Source: Borreliella garinii (lineage in GTDB: Bacteria; Spirochaetota; Spirochaetia; JABEVK01). From it: DNA of 60,544 nucleotides. Position 1 is the stretch's first letter, and each line of letters begins with the position of its first letter. The notes beneath the pieces were generated by a model. That model had not been told where the DNA came from. It saw only the letters and a list, made by a program, of their open reading frames with translations, and made no database searches. The stretch spans positions 1 through 60,544 of the forward strand of contig DYOB01000006.1 of the NCBI GenBank assembly GCA_020720765.1, written 5' to 3'. Below, piece after piece: positions 59,712 through 60,544 of the stretch. Position numbers and translations under genes: made by a program.

Positions 59712-60473
59712 TCAAATAGTTTTTTTCTTCAGCCACTGATTGTGTTCAGCAATCCATTTTTCAGAAGATTTTCCTAACTGTCCTGACTGATGTGGATGCG
59801 TCAAAGGAATCCAGTCGTAGAAACGTCCGCGAATGGTAATCTTGATCGGATCACCATAATTGGGTATCTCCGCCAGTTTAGAATATTTTGAATCTGAAAG
59901 AGCTTTGATAAACTCTTTAAGAGGTGCGTCGCCGAGGGTCACAATCACCCTTGCCTTCGATAGCTCCAATTCATCCGCGATCTCTTTGACTCTCTCTGAG
60001 TTGGCGAGTTTTGAGGGTTCGGGCTCCAATGTCACTTCGGGTAAATCGTATTCTTTTTGCCGGGGTAAATAAGCGCGTTCTATTGCCTTAATTTGATGTT
60101 CATTTAATCTGGCATAGGGAAGCAAGTCCGATAGCCAAACGTCAGACCGCCCCAAACCCAGAGGTTTCAGGTAGCCCTCGTCAAGCTGTTGACCCGACGG
60201 TCCATTGAAATTTGCTGGTACTAGTTTTCCAAGGCCTGCAGGTACTTTGATTTTTCCAATGATTTCTAGCGCCTGGGCAATGTTTCCCCTCCAAAAAATC
60301 TCCGGCTCGCTGGCGACAGCCAAGGCTTTCACCAACTCTTTTCCATCGGCTCCTATCCACCTTGCGTGCACCGCGCTGGCGTAGACACCGAGAACAAAGA
60401 CATCCTTGGGGGAACGGTCTTTCTGTTCCACCTTTTTTACCTCTTCCCCAAAGGGGAACCTTCCTTGACTCAT
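59712..60473 (-). CDS. Uracil-DNA glycosylase superfamily-like protein
   Basis: 253 aa. VLGVYASAVHARWI near residue 27, PANFNGPSGQQLDE, and WIPLTHPHQSG near the end recall the motif A to motif B layout of UDG-like folds (GxxPS and HPS/HP). The catalytic Asp/Asn of classical UDGs is not identified, so a non-canonical or hypothetical member is possible. AAAAGGAG precedes the ATG. An IS edge lies 20 bp upstream. Confidence 0.6.
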   Translation of the reverse strand: MSQGRFPFGEEVKKVEQKDRSPKDVFVLGVYASAVHARWIGADGKELVKALAVASEPEIFWRGNIAQALEIIGKIKVPAGLGKLVPANFNGPSGQQLDEGYLKPLGLGRSDVWLSDLLPYARLNEHQIKAIERAYLPRQKEYDLPEVTLEPEPSKLANSERVKEIADELELSKARVIVTLGDAPLKEFIKALSDSKYSKLAEIPNYGDPIKITIRGRFYDWIPLTHPHQSGQLGKSSEKWIAEHNQWLKKKTI

Positions 60474-60494
60474 ATAAACTCCTTTTTCTGTTAG

Positions 60495-60544
60495 GAGCCT
60501 GTTGCGCTTGAGATTTTGACACAGGACCGGGGAGCCGGGATGCA
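60495..60544. mobile_element. Left end of a third IS1182-like element (continues past the window)
   Basis: GAGCCTGTTGCGCTTGAGA preceded by TTAG at 60491-60494, then TTTTGACACAGGAC as in copies 1 and 2. The rest lies outside; whether it is a full element cannot be told. Confidence 0.85.

Noticed and set aside
1-60544. CRISPR arrays, rRNA genes, prophage structural genes, replication origin
   Set aside because: None of the usual repeats, motifs or gene sets are present.

Overview
The window looks like a chromosomal stretch of a spirochaete (Spirochaetales, Treponema/Spirochaeta-like), GC near 48-50%, organised as short, tightly packed operons. The assignment is an inference. It rests on the block spoVG - tRNA-Gln - rplY - pth - tilS - ftsH, a reduced Rnf-like cluster, the typical lipoproteins and TPR proteins of that group, an mlaEFD set without MlaB/MlaC, and an envelope with outer-membrane barrels. 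No 16S or marker search could be run.

Layout. 1-960 is a visibly AT-richer end: the C-terminus of a NucA/NucB-type polymorphic toxin and a ComJ/Nin-like immunity gene. 961-1830 is a degraded intergenic zone with two 57-bp direct repeats and a truncated GxxExxY gene. 1.8-9.4 kb holds an outer-membrane barrel, bacteriohemerythrin, hrpA-hisS, and the divergent mrp-pcnB pair. 9.4-15 kb (minus) is an mlaE-mlaF-mlaD-rluA family-P-loop/Asp23-TPR operon. 15-21.6 kb (plus) is a DUF212 protein, an unknown membrane protein, RnfC, RnfD, a cysteine-free RnfA/E homologue and a degenerate GH57 protein. 21.6-29.2 kb (minus) carries envelope proteins, a double-ATPase ABC protein, a YbhN-type flippase-like protein, PerR/Fur and Dus. 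29.3-31 kb is pth-avtA. 31-47.2 kb (minus) has an MCP, lepA, an ftsH-TPR-HtrA-like unit, the spoVG block, and rplU-prp-rpmA-obg-nadD-lytR/LCP-rsfS, with one very acidic small protein on the plus strand. 47.3-55.9 kb has two internally deleted IS1182-like elements bracketing MATE, TrmB-like, ornithine/lysine decarboxylase, RDD, methyltransferase, acyltransferase and lysA genes. 55.9-60.5 kb is accessory: hypothetical proteins, two PIN toxin-antitoxin modules plus a PIN remnant, a UDG-like protein, and the edge of a third IS copy.

The most striking pattern is regulatory. At many first-of-operon genes (hisS, mrp, dus, pth, odc, RDD, lysA, a toxin-antitoxin antitoxin, and less strongly MATE, trmB-like, lepA and DUF212) I read a -35 box, a 17-nt spacer, a -10 box and then about 6 nt to the start codon, with no Shine-Dalgarno site. 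This predicts leaderless mRNAs. Genes inside operons, and some leaders (hemerythrin, spoVG, rplU, AbrB antitoxin), instead have ordinary Shine-Dalgarno sites.

Other notable items are the Rnf-like cluster whose RnfA/E homologue has no cysteine, the GH57 protein without its catalytic Glu, an Mrp ATPase without CxxC, a P-loop/Asp23 fusion, two pth paralogues, and a Prp protease beside an L27 that has no cleavable extension. All functional calls are by reading motifs; no database search was possible.
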